From Myxococcus sp. RHSTA-1-4 (GTDB taxonomy: Bacteria; Myxococcota; Myxococcia; Myxococcales; Myxococcaceae): a DNA stretch of 64,000 nt. Of this stretch, positions 27,174-35,238 are shown piece after piece. A model generated the notes under the pieces. The model saw nothing but the letters and a program-made list of their open reading frames with translations, was not told where the DNA came from and did not search any database. The position numbers were made by a program, and so were the translations under genes. The DNA lies in assembly GCF_020037125.1 (NCBI RefSeq), contig NZ_JAIQDG010000001.1, positions 124,001-188,000 on the forward strand. Direction: 5' to 3'. Positions within the stretch are counted from its first letter, which is position 1. Every line of letters begins with the position of its first letter.

Positions 27174-27715
27174 CAGTGCTCTCCGGAATCATCATCAGTG
27201 GGGGCCAGGAACTCGCGCAGCCGGTGGCGCGCGTCGTGGATGCGCTTGCCGACGGTGCCCAGCTTCACGCCGAGGATGCGGGCAATCTCCTTGTACTTCT
27301 TCCCCGCCGTGAGCAGCTCATAGGTCTCCCGCTCCTTCTTGCTCAGCGTCCGCATGGCCGCGGAGAAGCGCTCGTCGGTGATGGACTCGAGGGCCGAGGG
27401 CGTGTGGTGCTCGTGCGCCTCCACGACCTCGTTCTGGAGGTGCGGGTCCTTCGCGTTCTGCTCCTGCACGCGCCGCCGGCGGCACTGGTCATAGAAGAGA
27501 TGGGTTGCGGTGCTGACCAGCCACGTCTGGCAGACGCGCTCGTTGGGGCGTGTCTCCATCGAGCGGAAGGTCTGGAGGAACCGGAACAGGGCTTCCTGCA
27601 CCAGGTCCTCCGCGTCGGTGGCGTTGCGGCAGACCTGGGTCATCTGGACGAGCAGCCACCGCCGCTCGCGCGCGACGAAGGCACTGGTCCAGTGCTCATC
27701 GCTTCCGTTGTCCAT
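27173..27715 (-). CDS. ECF-type RNA polymerase sigma factor
   Basis: A 180-residue sigma factor. Region 2 is seen as ATDAEDLVQEALFRFLQTF with RVCQTWLVSTATHLFYDQCRRRR after it; region 4 as LLTAGKKYKEIARILGVKLGTVGKRIHDARHRLREFL, a helix-turn-helix that recognises the -35 element. The ATG at 27715 gives a normal family length; an upstream in-frame start would add 96 residues of unlikely sequence. It is coupled to the anti-sigma/CHAT gene downstream. Its target promoters probably include the divergent promoter region and its own operon, as is usual for ECF factors, but I cannot point to a sure -35/-10 pair. Confidence 0.93.
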   Translation of the reverse strand: MDNGSDEHWTSAFVARERRWLLVQMTQVCRNATDAEDLVQEALFRFLQTFRSMETRPNERVCQTWLVSTATHLFYDQCRRRRVQEQNAKDPHLQNEVVEAHEHHTPSALESITDERFSAAMRTLSKKERETYELLTAGKKYKEIARILGVKLGTVGKRIHDARHRLREFLAPTDDDSGEH

Positions 27716-28133
27716 TGGCACGGAGGGCCCCCCGCGTTCCGCGTGCGATTGCCGGGAACGAACGGGCAACCTTATGACACGGGCACTACCCCGCGGGGAG
27801 GGGTCCGCACCGGCGGACTGCCCTCGCGGGTGAGGGGATTCCGAGGGTCGGTCCCCACCCAGCTGGAGAGGCACCTCTGGCGGTGGCTCTTCGCGAGCCT
27901 CGCCATCACATGGCAGCAGCGGTTCCTGGCCATCCATCCATCGCCTCGTGTCAGGGAGCCACGGAGAGCAGCGTGGGTGCTCCTCGATACGAGAGGACGG
28001 CATGCGAGGAATTAGTTACCCGCGGCAAGGTTCCCGGGCGCGTGCGCAAGAAATCCGCCCTTCAGCGTCGTGTTGTAAGGAGCGGGTAGGGTCGGCGCAC
28101 GGGTCCGCTCTCGCGGAGTGGAGGGGAGGCCTC
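27716..28133. other. Divergent intergenic region (418 bases), probable promoters
   Basis: The region separates the leftward ECF sigma operon from the rightward CHAT-ATPase gene, so it must hold both promoters. A GGGAAC near 27754 on the plus strand recalls the -35 of many ECF factors, but no convincing -10 partner was found. No gene with good coding character was seen in it. Confidence 0.5.
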
Positions 28134-31100
28134 ATGGGAACGGTGCGCCTGATGACGGTGAGCCCGTGGTCCGCATGCGGTGAAGGTGAGGGTGAGAAGC
28201 CGGAAGTCAGTGTGGAGGCCAATCCCTACGAGGTCGTGCTGGAGCTGGCGCGGGCGCAAAACGCGGGGGACCCCTACGGCTTCCATGACGTGAAGCCCCA
28301 GGAGTACCGGCTGCGGGTGGGCGAGGGAGGCCTCCGGTGCGCGACCTTCCCCTGGAGCGAGCGCGTGCTGGCGGACCTGGAGGCGCTGGCGGGACGGGTG
28401 CCGGACGCAGTGGCGGCGCGGCGGCTGGGCGAGGACATCCGCGGCTTCCTGGACGCGCTGGACTGGGGCGGGCACGAGGAGACGCTGGAGCGGCACGCGC
28501 GAAGCGGCCGGGCGGTGAGGCTGGTGCTGCGCTCTTCCGCGGCGGAGCTGTATTCGCTGCCGTGGGAGCTGGTGACGCTGAAGGACAGTGGGCAGCACCT
28601 GGCGGACATCCCCGGCTTCTCGCTGCGCTACGAGTGGCCGAGAGAGCATCTGGAGGTCGCATCCCTGGGCGAGGTGCGGGAGGGACGGGTGCTGATGGCC
28701 TGGTCCGAGGCGGGCGGCGCGGTGCCGGACGAGCGGCACCAGGAGGCACTGCTGAAGGCCAGCCTGGAGGGAGGCTTCGGCTTCGACCCGCGGCGCGACG
28801 TGCTGCCGAGAGTGTCTCTGGAGGGCCTGGAGCGGACGCTGAGCGCGGCCCGCGAGGCGCGGGAGCCGGTGTCCGTGCTGCACCTGCTCTGCCACGGGAC
28901 CCTCGTGGAGACGCCGACCTCCAGCCACTTCGGGCTGGCGTGGAACGCGCCGGGGGACTCTGGCGGCAAGCAGTGGGTGGACGCGGGGGCACTGGCCGCG
29001 GCGCTGGCACCGTACCGGGGCACACTCCGGCTGGTGGTGCTGTGCGCGTGTCATGGCGGGGACGGCGGCAGGCTGGCCAGCCACCTGGGCAGCATGGCGC
29101 AGGAGCTTCACCGGGCGGGCATCGAGATGGTGGTGGCCTCGCGGCTGCCCATGACGGCCGAGGGCTCGGTGCTGCTGGCGCGGACGCTGTACGAAAAGCT
29201 GCTGGTGGACTCCCGCTCGCTGGAGGAGGCCCTGGCGGCGGCGCGGCGCAGGCTGAGGGTGGAGGCGAAGGGCTTCGACTGGGCTTCGCTGCAGCTCTAC
29301 GCGCGCGGCACGGGCGAGGCGGACCTGAGGCCGGTGGTGCTGCGGCCCTACCGGGGGCTGCTGCCCTTCGGGCCGAAGAACCGGCGCTTCTTCTTCGGCC
29401 GGAGCCGCCTGGAGGCGGAGCTGCTGGCGCGGGTGGACGAGGCGGGACGGGAGAAGCGGCCCCGCTTCCAGGTGGTGGCGGGCGCGTCCGGCGCGGGGAA
29501 GTCCTCGGTGGTGATGGCGGGGCTGGTGCCCCGGCTCCCGGCGGAGACGTGGGACGTGGTGACGGTGCGGCCCACGGAGCTGGGGCGTCCCCAGCCGAAG
29601 GCGGCGGGCGTGCGCTCCGAGCCCCTGCGGGAGCTGCGGCAACGGCTGCACCGTGTCTGGGATTCGGAGCCGCTGCCGGACGGCGAAGGGGCCCAGCAGC
29701 AGGACGTGGTGGCGGAGGCGCGCCGGCTGAGGCAGGCGCGTCCGGACCACAAGCTGCTGCTGGTGGTGGACCAGCTCGAGGAGGTGTTCACGCACCTGGA
29801 GGGCGCCGAGCGCCAGGCGCTGATGCGGGCGCTCTGGGCCCTGACCCGGACGCCTGAGCTGGAGTGCGTGGTGGTGGCCACGCTGCGGGTGGACGCCTTC
29901 GAGCGCTGCGGAGAGGTGGCGCTGGACGACGGCACGCGGCTGGACGCCGTCGTGTACTCCGAGGCCCACCGGGTGTTCGTGGCGCAGCTCGGCCCGGAGG
30001 AGCTGGTCGAGGCCATCGAGAAGCCGGCGCGCCGGGTGGGGCTGGAGCTGGAAGCGGGGCTGGTGGACCGGCTGTGCCGCGACGTGGGGCAGGAACCGGG
30101 AGCGCTGCCGCTGCTGGAGCATGCGCTGGACCTGTTGTGGCAGGGGCGCGATGGCAACCGGCTGACGCACCGGATGTACGCGCAGATGGAGGGTGTCGCG
30201 GGCGCGCTGACGCGGACGGCGGAGCGGCTGTACGACACGCTGGCGGAGGACGAGCGCCAGCAGGCCCGGCGCCTGCGCGAGGAGCTGATTGCCCTGGGGG
30301 ATGAGTCCACGCCCGACAGCCGGCGGCGGGTGTGGCTGGAGGACATCCGGCCCGAGGAGCCTGACGCCCGGGCCGCCTTCGACCGCATGCTGGAGAAGAT
30401 GGTGACGGCGCGGCTGCTGATTCGAGGCAGCGAGACGGAGGGAGCCGGCCGCGTCTGGTTGGAAGTAGCGCACGAGGCGCTCATCCGCCGGTGGCAGCGC
30501 CTGCGGGGCTGGCTGCGGGAGAACCGCAAGCGGCTGCTCCGCTGGCGCGAGCTGCAAGCCATGGCGGAGACGTGGCACGCGCACCGTCGAGACCCGGACG
30601 GAGGCGTGTCCTACCTGGCCACCGGAGCGCGGCTGCGCTTCGCGCGCCTCATCCGCGACGAGCACCAGCGGCTGCTGACGGCGCCGGTGCGGGACTTCCT
30701 GGTGGCCTGCGAGGCCCGGGAGTACCGGAGGGGGTTGCGCCGGTGGCTGACGCGGGCGGGGACGCTGGTGGGCATGGCCCTCTGCGTGGCGGTGGCCCTC
30801 AGCGAGCATCACCAGCGCGCCGAGCTGGAGCGCCGCCTGTCCGGAGTCGTCGACGTGGTCCGGCGGCTCCACTTCAAGACCGAGAAGCTGGCCGCCATCG
30901 CCGGCACGGCCGAGGTGCGCGAGGACATCGGCCAGGAGGTGGAGCGGCTCCTGACGAGCCTGGGCGCGACCCAGGAGCCCGGCATCCTGATTGGCCGAAT
31001 CATCACCCACATGACGAGTGGCGACGCGGCCCTCATGAACAAGGACCTGGCAAGAGCGCGCGCGGAATACAGTCAGGCGCTCGAGCTCGCGACGCGCCTG

Positions 31101-31337
31101 CGCCAGTCCGACCCGGACCGCCAGTTCTTCACGGGCATCCTCATCACCATCCACTCCATGCTGGAGAAGATTGCCCATGAGCAGGGCCAGCTCGCGGAGG
31201 CCCACGAGCACCACCGGGTCCACGACGAGCTGGCCGAGGAGCTGCTGCGGGCGGACCCGGCGAACGCCGCCCTCCTGCGCGACCTGGCCCCGCATCCACG
31301 GGCGGATGAAGCCCCCGCCCCCGGAGCGAACGAGTAA
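28134..31337 (+). CDS. CHAT protease / STAND-type ATPase / transmembrane / TPR signalling protein
   Basis: A 1067-residue protein started at ATG 28134 behind GGGGAGG. The N-terminal third is a CHAT domain with HLLCHG (His254) and CACHGG (Cys306) as the probable dyad. A novel-STAND-type ATPase follows: Walker A GASGAGKSS (Lys456), Walker B LLLVVDQLEEV (Asp546), then a long helical part with LEVAHEALIRRW, typical of nSTAND1 proteins. A single membrane helix lies at about 877-895, and the last 170 residues form a TPR-like segment predicted to be outside. Proteins of this layout are switches: ligand sensing by the C-terminus, ATP-driven oligomerisation, then protease activation. It diverges from the ECF sigma operon and is followed by a secreted protein 55 bases downstream. 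The substrate and trigger are unknown. Confidence 0.88.
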   Translation: MGTVRLMTVSPWSACGEGEGEKPEVSVEANPYEVVLELARAQNAGDPYGFHDVKPQEYRLRVGEGGLRCATFPWSERVLADLEALAGRVPDAVAARRLGEDIRGFLDALDWGGHEETLERHARSGRAVRLVLRSSAAELYSLPWELVTLKDSGQHLADIPGFSLRYEWPREHLEVASLGEVREGRVLMAWSEAGGAVPDERHQEALLKASLEGGFGFDPRRDVLPRVSLEGLERTLSAAREAREPVSVLHLLCHGTLVETPTSSHFGLAWNAPGDSGGKQWVDAGALAAALAPYRGTLRLVVLCACHGGDGGRLASHLGSMAQELHRAGIEMVVASRLPMTAEGSVLLARTLYEKLLVDSRSLEEALAAARRRLRVEAKGFDWASLQLYARGTGEADLRPVVLRPYRGLLPFGPKNRRFFFGRSRLEAELLARVDEAGREKRPRFQVVAGASGAGKSSVVMAGLVPRLPAETWDVVTVRPTELGRPQPKAAGVRSEPLRELRQRLHRVWDSEPLPDGEGAQQQDVVAEARRLRQARPDHKLLLVVDQLEEVFTHLEGAERQALMRALWALTRTPELECVVVATLRVDAFERCGEVALDDGTRLDAVVYSEAHRVFVAQLGPEELVEAIEKPARRVGLELEAGLVDRLCRDVGQEPGALPLLEHALDLLWQGRDGNRLTHRMYAQMEGVAGALTRTAERLYDTLAEDERQQARRLREELIALGDESTPDSRRRVWLEDIRPEEPDARAAFDRMLEKMVTARLLIRGSETEGAGRVWLEVAHEALIRRWQRLRGWLRENRKRLLRWRELQAMAETWHAHRRDPDGGVSYLATGARLRFARLIRDEHQRLLTAPVRDFLVACEAREYRRGLRRWLTRAGTLVGMALCVAVALSEHHQRAELERRLSGVVDVVRRLHFKTEKLAAIAGTAEVREDIGQEVERLLTSLGATQEPGILIGRIITHMTSGDAALMNKDLARARAEYSQALELATRLRQSDPDRQFFTGILITIHSMLEKIAHEQGQLAEAHEHHRVHDELAEELLRADPANAALLRDLAPHPRADEAPAPGANE

Positions 31338-31392
31338 CAATCCCTCTCAGGCTCGTCCCTCAAGGTGCAACCACTCACAATGGAGGCACACA

Positions 31393-32100
31393 ATGAAGGG
31401 CTGTCAATCCGTGCTGTATTCGCTGTTCTCGCTCATGCTCCTATCCGCCACCCCGGCCATGGCTGACAATGATTCACCGAGAGGCGTCGACCCGCGGACG
31501 GCCTCCCAGCTGCTGCACCAGCTCGAGTCGTACGCCGAGGCCCTCATCCAGCGCGACTCCCAGGCGGCCACCAGGCTCATGTCCGGAAGCAAGCAGGAGC
31601 GCATCCAGCGCAAGCATCCCACCCGCGCGATGGCCCGCTTCATCGACCAGGACCGCGCCAACCTCATCGACGCGCTCGGGGGCGAGGTGGACTCCGTCCG
31701 AGGCCGCTTCTCGGTGCTGAAGGCCGAGTCCCGCCCCCAGGCCATCCTCCTCTACGTGGCCTTCGATGGGCGCCCCCTGGGCAAGCCGCTCTCCTTCGTC
31801 CTGGAGGGAGGCCAGTACAAGTTCGATGGCGGCAACATCCAGTCCCTGAGCGGCGACACCTATGCCATCAAGAGCTACTCGGACCTCTCCCAGTCGATCG
31901 AGTGCATCTATGACAACAAGATCGACGTGAAGCCCTGGGAGGAGCGGGGCCTCTGGTGCGCCGACGAATACGACATCTGCGATGGGAGCGGCACCCTGTT
32001 CAAGTACCACGAGCGCAATCACTACTGCGACTGGAACACCTGGGGCATCGACTTCTACATCAACCCCGACGGCAGCGGTCAGTGCAACGACCGCTGCTGA
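31393..32100 (+). CDS. Secreted cysteine-rich protein of unknown function
   Basis: A 235-residue protein from ATG 31393 with GGAGG upstream. A signal peptide is cleaved after PAMA near residue 24. The first half is a helical segment with many charged residues (AEALIQRDSQAATRLMSGS), then a beta-rich part with YVAFDGRPLGKPLSFVLEGGQYKFDGGN. The last 60 residues hold six cysteines (IEC, WC, DIC, HYC, GQC, RC-end), which suggests three disulfides outside the cytoplasm. No known family is recognised. It is the second gene behind the CHAT-ATPase protein and could be its periplasmic partner; that is inferred from the operon only. A perfect hairpin follows the gene. Confidence 0.72.
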   Translation: MKGCQSVLYSLFSLMLLSATPAMADNDSPRGVDPRTASQLLHQLESYAEALIQRDSQAATRLMSGSKQERIQRKHPTRAMARFIDQDRANLIDALGGEVDSVRGRFSVLKAESRPQAILLYVAFDGRPLGKPLSFVLEGGQYKFDGGNIQSLSGDTYAIKSYSDLSQSIECIYDNKIDVKPWEERGLWCADEYDICDGSGTLFKYHERNHYCDWNTWGIDFYINPDGSGQCNDRC

Positions 32101-32150
32101 CCCGGCGAGCTTCCGCGGTACGTTCCGGGAGGCATGAGCTCGCGGGGTGA

Positions 32151-32185
32151 TGGGCCCGGAACCCGATACGAGGGTTCCGGGCCCA
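32151..32185. terminator. Perfect 14-bp hairpin between convergent genes
   Basis: A flawless 14-base inverted repeat (left arm TGGGCCCGGAACCC, loop GATACGA of seven bases) lies between the stops of the secreted protein and the di-haem propeller gene. It is the strongest terminator-like structure in the window and should work in both directions. Confidence 0.72.
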
Positions 32186-32219
32186 GGCCATTCGAGCAGT
32201 CCCATCCAGGTCCGGCCGT

Positions 32220-34556
32220 CTACAGCGTCAGCAGGAACGCGAGCAGGTCATCGCGTTCCTCCGCCGTGAGCGCCTGCGCGTTGCCGTGCTTCGGCCCCGA
32301 GGTCTCCAGCACCGCGCGCAGCGGGAAGCGCGTGTCCACCACCAGCCGCCCGTCCTTCACCGCGTAGCCCGCCGTGGCGCTCGTCAAGAGGGGCCACACG
32401 TCCCAGGTGCCCACCAGCGACGGCGGCGCCGCGCCCACCACCAGGTCCTGCAGCTCCAGCCGCAGCGGCAGCGCCACCGGCGTGCCCACGTCCAGGTACT
32501 GCCCGCGCGTGGCCGCGTCCTGGTCCAGCGTGTAGAGCGGCGCGGGGTGGCACTCCACGCAGCGGCCCTTCCCCTCGAACAGCTCGCGCCCGCGCGCCGG
32601 CCGCCCCACCCTTCCGTCCGGCAGCTCCACCGTCTCCAGCGGCGCGCCGGCCGCGCCCCGGAAGGGGTTGGGCGGCGTGGGCATCAGCGCCGTGAAGAGG
32701 GAGAGCGCCTCCACCTCCTCGGGGGACGGGTCCGGGTTGTGGAAGCGGTTGCGCCCGCCCACGAAGCTCACCGTGTCCGCGAGGCTGTGGTGGCTGGCGG
32801 GTGTGAAGTACGGCGGCGTGTCCCGGCTGCCCAGCGCGGTGGTGGAGCGGTAGACGCGGTTGTTGGGCCGCATCTTCTCGTAGAAGACGCCCCCCGTGTG
32901 GCCCTCGATGTGGCAGCCGTCGCACGTAAGCCCCGTGCGCCCCAGGTCCACGTAGTAGAGGACCTGCCCCAGGCGGCGCTTGGCCTGCGCGCGGCCCTGC
33001 ACCACCGGGAGCTGGCGCACCACGCGGGCCTTGCCCGCGCGCGCCTCGCGCACGTCCACCAGCGCCACCGTACGCGTGAAGCGGTTGAGCACGTAGAGCG
33101 TGGCCCCGTCCGGCGACAGCGCCAGCGCGCGCGGCCCGGAGTGCAGCTCCTCTCCCGCACGGTCCTTCGCCGTGAAGTCCGCGGCAGGGCGGATGCGCGG
33201 CGTGCCCTCGGGGGGCGTCAGCGCCACCTCCTGCAGCACCGCGCCGCGCGCCGCCTTCTCGGCGCCCACCAGCGCGCGCGCGTCCAGCACCCGCACCCGG
33301 CCGAGGCCCACGTCCGCCGCGTAGAGCAGCCCCGCGGCGTCGTCCAGCGCCAGCCCCTCCGTCACGCCCGCGCCGAAGCCGCGGTGCCGCACGTAGGCGC
33401 CGCCCGCCGGGTCCACCACCGCCACGCCGCTGTTGGCGCTCACCTCCATGCGCCTCGGATTGGGGCCCACGTTCGGCCCCAGGCTCGCCATGAAGAGGCG
33501 CCCCAGCCGCTCGCTCGCCACCAGCGCCCGGGGCGCCTTGCCCCCCATCACCTGCTCGCGGAAGGGCTCCGTGTGGCCCCCCAGAATCGACACACCCGGC
33601 CCCGGCACCACCGTGGCCACCGGCGCGCCGTCCGCCTGGCGCAGCAGCTCCAACTGCCCCGTCTGGAGACTGCCCACCGCCAGCAGGTCCTTCCACCGCG
33701 CCAGCGCGCGGGGGTTGGGGTCCACCGCCGCGGACCACTTCACCGCCCCGTCGGCGAGCGACAGCGCGTGGACCCTGTCCCGCACGTGCTCCGCCACGAA
33801 GGCCACGCCGCTGACGCCATCCACTTCCAGCCCGTGCGCGCCCACCGGCGCGGGCAGCACCCTGGGCGCGCTCCCCGGCGCGTCGAGCGCGTACAGGCGC
33901 AGCTCCGGCTGGTACCGGTGCACCACGCCCAGCCACGGCCGGCCCTCCGCGTCCTTCCAGGTGGCCAAAGCGGACGGCCCGTCCCCCACCGCCAGCCGCT
34001 CCACGCGGCCCGACTCCACGTCCAGCGCGAACACCGTGTCCGTGGGCGGCGAGGCCATGAACAGCGTGCGCCCATCCGGGGACAGCGCCAGCCCCGTCAG
34101 GTCCGGGAAGGCCGTGTCGTTCACCACCGTCAGGCGCGCGGAGCCCTCGCCCTCCGGCGACAGCCGCGCCTCCACCACCGCCTGCGGAGAGTCCTCCGGC
34201 AGCGCCAGGCCGGCAGGCAGGCGGGCGTACGCGTGGCCCGCGTCCACCACCACCAGCGGCAGCTCGCGCGACAGCGGCGGCCCCAGCACCAGCTTCAGGC
34301 CCGGCACCAGCCGCTCGCCGTACACCGAGAGCGGCTGCGACGTCTCGTTGCTGGTGAGCTTCGGGCCCACGGACACGAGCTTCGGCCGCGAGGTGGACTC
34401 CACGGGAGTCGTGGGTCCGGCCGGCTCGGGCGTGGGTGCGCCCCGGCGCAGCACCACCACTCCCGCGGCGGCCAGCATCACTCCCAGCGCCGCGACCACT
34501 CCCCACTTGTGTGCCGTGCGTGTCACGTCGGGTCCGAGACCTCCTCGCCGCAGCAT
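32220..34556 (-). CDS. Membrane-anchored beta-propeller protein with two c-type haem motifs
   Basis: A 778-residue protein. An N-terminal helix (WGVVAALGVMLAAAGVVVL) anchors it; an extracytoplasmic face is expected because c-type haem is attached outside. The central 500 residues have repeated LALSPDGRTLFMAS, LALDDAAGLLYAADV and LALSPDGATLYVLNR motifs, the YVTN-like blades of a propeller. Two haem-binding CxxCH motifs follow: CDGCH near residue 543 and CVECH near 665. The arrangement resembles di-haem peroxidase/MauG-like or cytochrome-propeller fusions, though I do not see a specific substrate. It may move electrons or sense redox. Its promoter must lie in the divergent region to the right of 34556. 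Confidence 0.85.
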   Translation of the reverse strand: MLRRGGLGPDVTRTAHKWGVVAALGVMLAAAGVVVLRRGAPTPEPAGPTTPVESTSRPKLVSVGPKLTSNETSQPLSVYGERLVPGLKLVLGPPLSRELPLVVVDAGHAYARLPAGLALPEDSPQAVVEARLSPEGEGSARLTVVNDTAFPDLTGLALSPDGRTLFMASPPTDTVFALDVESGRVERLAVGDGPSALATWKDAEGRPWLGVVHRYQPELRLYALDAPGSAPRVLPAPVGAHGLEVDGVSGVAFVAEHVRDRVHALSLADGAVKWSAAVDPNPRALARWKDLLAVGSLQTGQLELLRQADGAPVATVVPGPGVSILGGHTEPFREQVMGGKAPRALVASERLGRLFMASLGPNVGPNPRRMEVSANSGVAVVDPAGGAYVRHRGFGAGVTEGLALDDAAGLLYAADVGLGRVRVLDARALVGAEKAARGAVLQEVALTPPEGTPRIRPAADFTAKDRAGEELHSGPRALALSPDGATLYVLNRFTRTVALVDVREARAGKARVVRQLPVVQGRAQAKRRLGQVLYYVDLGRTGLTCDGCHIEGHTGGVFYEKMRPNNRVYRSTTALGSRDTPPYFTPASHHSLADTVSFVGGRNRFHNPDPSPEEVEALSLFTALMPTPPNPFRGAAGAPLETVELPDGRVGRPARGRELFEGKGRCVECHPAPLYTLDQDAATRGQYLDVGTPVALPLRLELQDLVVGAAPPSLVGTWDVWPLLTSATAGYAVKDGRLVVDTRFPLRAVLETSGPKHGNAQALTAEERDDLLAFLLTL

Positions 34557-34765
34557 CCTTCAAGCACCGCCGCGCCGCGATGATCTCGAGCCTCTGCCTG
34601 CTCGGCAGCACTGCGGCTGCGGGAGCGGCACGGCACGCCATCCCACGCCATCTTTCCAGCGCTCCGGCAAAGCGCGGGCCGATCCGTGGAGGACGCGCCC
34701 CACATGGGGTGGAGTGCCCACCACACCTGTGTGTCGAGGCGTGCGAAATGACCCTGGAGTGTGCG

Positions 34766-34796
34766 TTGACAGCTCGGTACACGCATCGCTTAACCT
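34766..34796 (+). promoter_or_regulatory. Housekeeping-type promoter candidate, apparently leaderless
   Basis: TTGACA at 34766-34771 is a perfect -35 hexamer. TAACCT at 34791-34796 or TTAACC one base earlier could serve as -10 with an 18-19 base spacer. Transcription would then start at about the ATG at 34801, and no Shine-Dalgarno sequence precedes that codon. This fits a leaderless mRNA. The -10 match is poor. Confidence 0.4.
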
Positions 34797-34800
34797 GTTG

Positions 34801-35199
34801 ATGATGCGACGCTTCCTCCTCTGCATTGCCGTCGCCCAGCTCCTCGGAATCAGCACGCTGCTCATCCCGAGTGACACCTGGGCCCAGGGCCGCCGTTCAA
34901 CGCGCGCGGCGAAGGCCAAGGCCGGCAAGAAGGCCTCTTCCAAGGCTCCGCCGAAGATTGAGACGAAGAGCCCCGCCGTGGCGGATCCGGTGACGGGCGA
35001 GCCCGACGCCGCCGCCTCCGCGGCCCCGCCGCAGCGCGGCCCGGCCCGCATCGACTTCGATGACCGGCTCATCCAGGGACAGACGAACAAGTCCGGGGCC
35101 GTCTATCTCTATGACCGCAAGGAACTGAAGACGCGGTCGATGATCCGCGAACGCGAGAGCTTCCGCGCCGAGACGCTCTCCACGGTGTACGACCAGTAG
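34801..35199 (+). CDS. Small secreted protein, first gene of the Glt/Nfs-like operon
   Basis: A 132-residue protein. The first ATG (34801, followed by a second at 34804) opens a signal peptide cleaved after TWA near residue 28. The mature protein has a Lys/Ala-rich linker and then a compact segment with RIDFDDRLIQGQTNKSGAVYLYDRKEL and RERESFRAETL. I cannot place it in a named family; the position before the FHA/TonB-like gene is the one taken by small accessory proteins in the gliding and sporulation envelope machines of myxobacteria. It is the first of eight genes in one direction with gaps of 0-40 bases or short overlaps. Confidence 0.68.
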   Translation: MMRRFLLCIAVAQLLGISTLLIPSDTWAQGRRSTRAAKAKAGKKASSKAPPKIETKSPAVADPVTGEPDAAASAAPPQRGPARIDFDDRLIQGQTNKSGAVYLYDRKELKTRSMIRERESFRAETLSTVYDQ

Positions 35200-35238
35200 G
35201 GAAGCACCGCCCACCAGCCCTCGAAGGGAGCGTCACCG

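Noticed and set aside
27716-28003. N-terminal extension of the ECF sigma factor by 96 codons
   Set aside because: The added sequence is Pro/Arg-rich and unlike any sigma region 1; the ATG at 27715 gives the usual family length.
28062-31340. A 1092-codon open frame antisense to the CHAT-ATPase gene
   Set aside because: The same GC artefact. The sense frame has intact CHAT and Walker motifs and a ribosome-binding site.
32286-34583. A 765-codon plus-strand open frame across the di-haem propeller gene
   Set aside because: The protein is rich in His, Arg and Ala with no domain; the minus strand has two CxxCH motifs and propeller blades.
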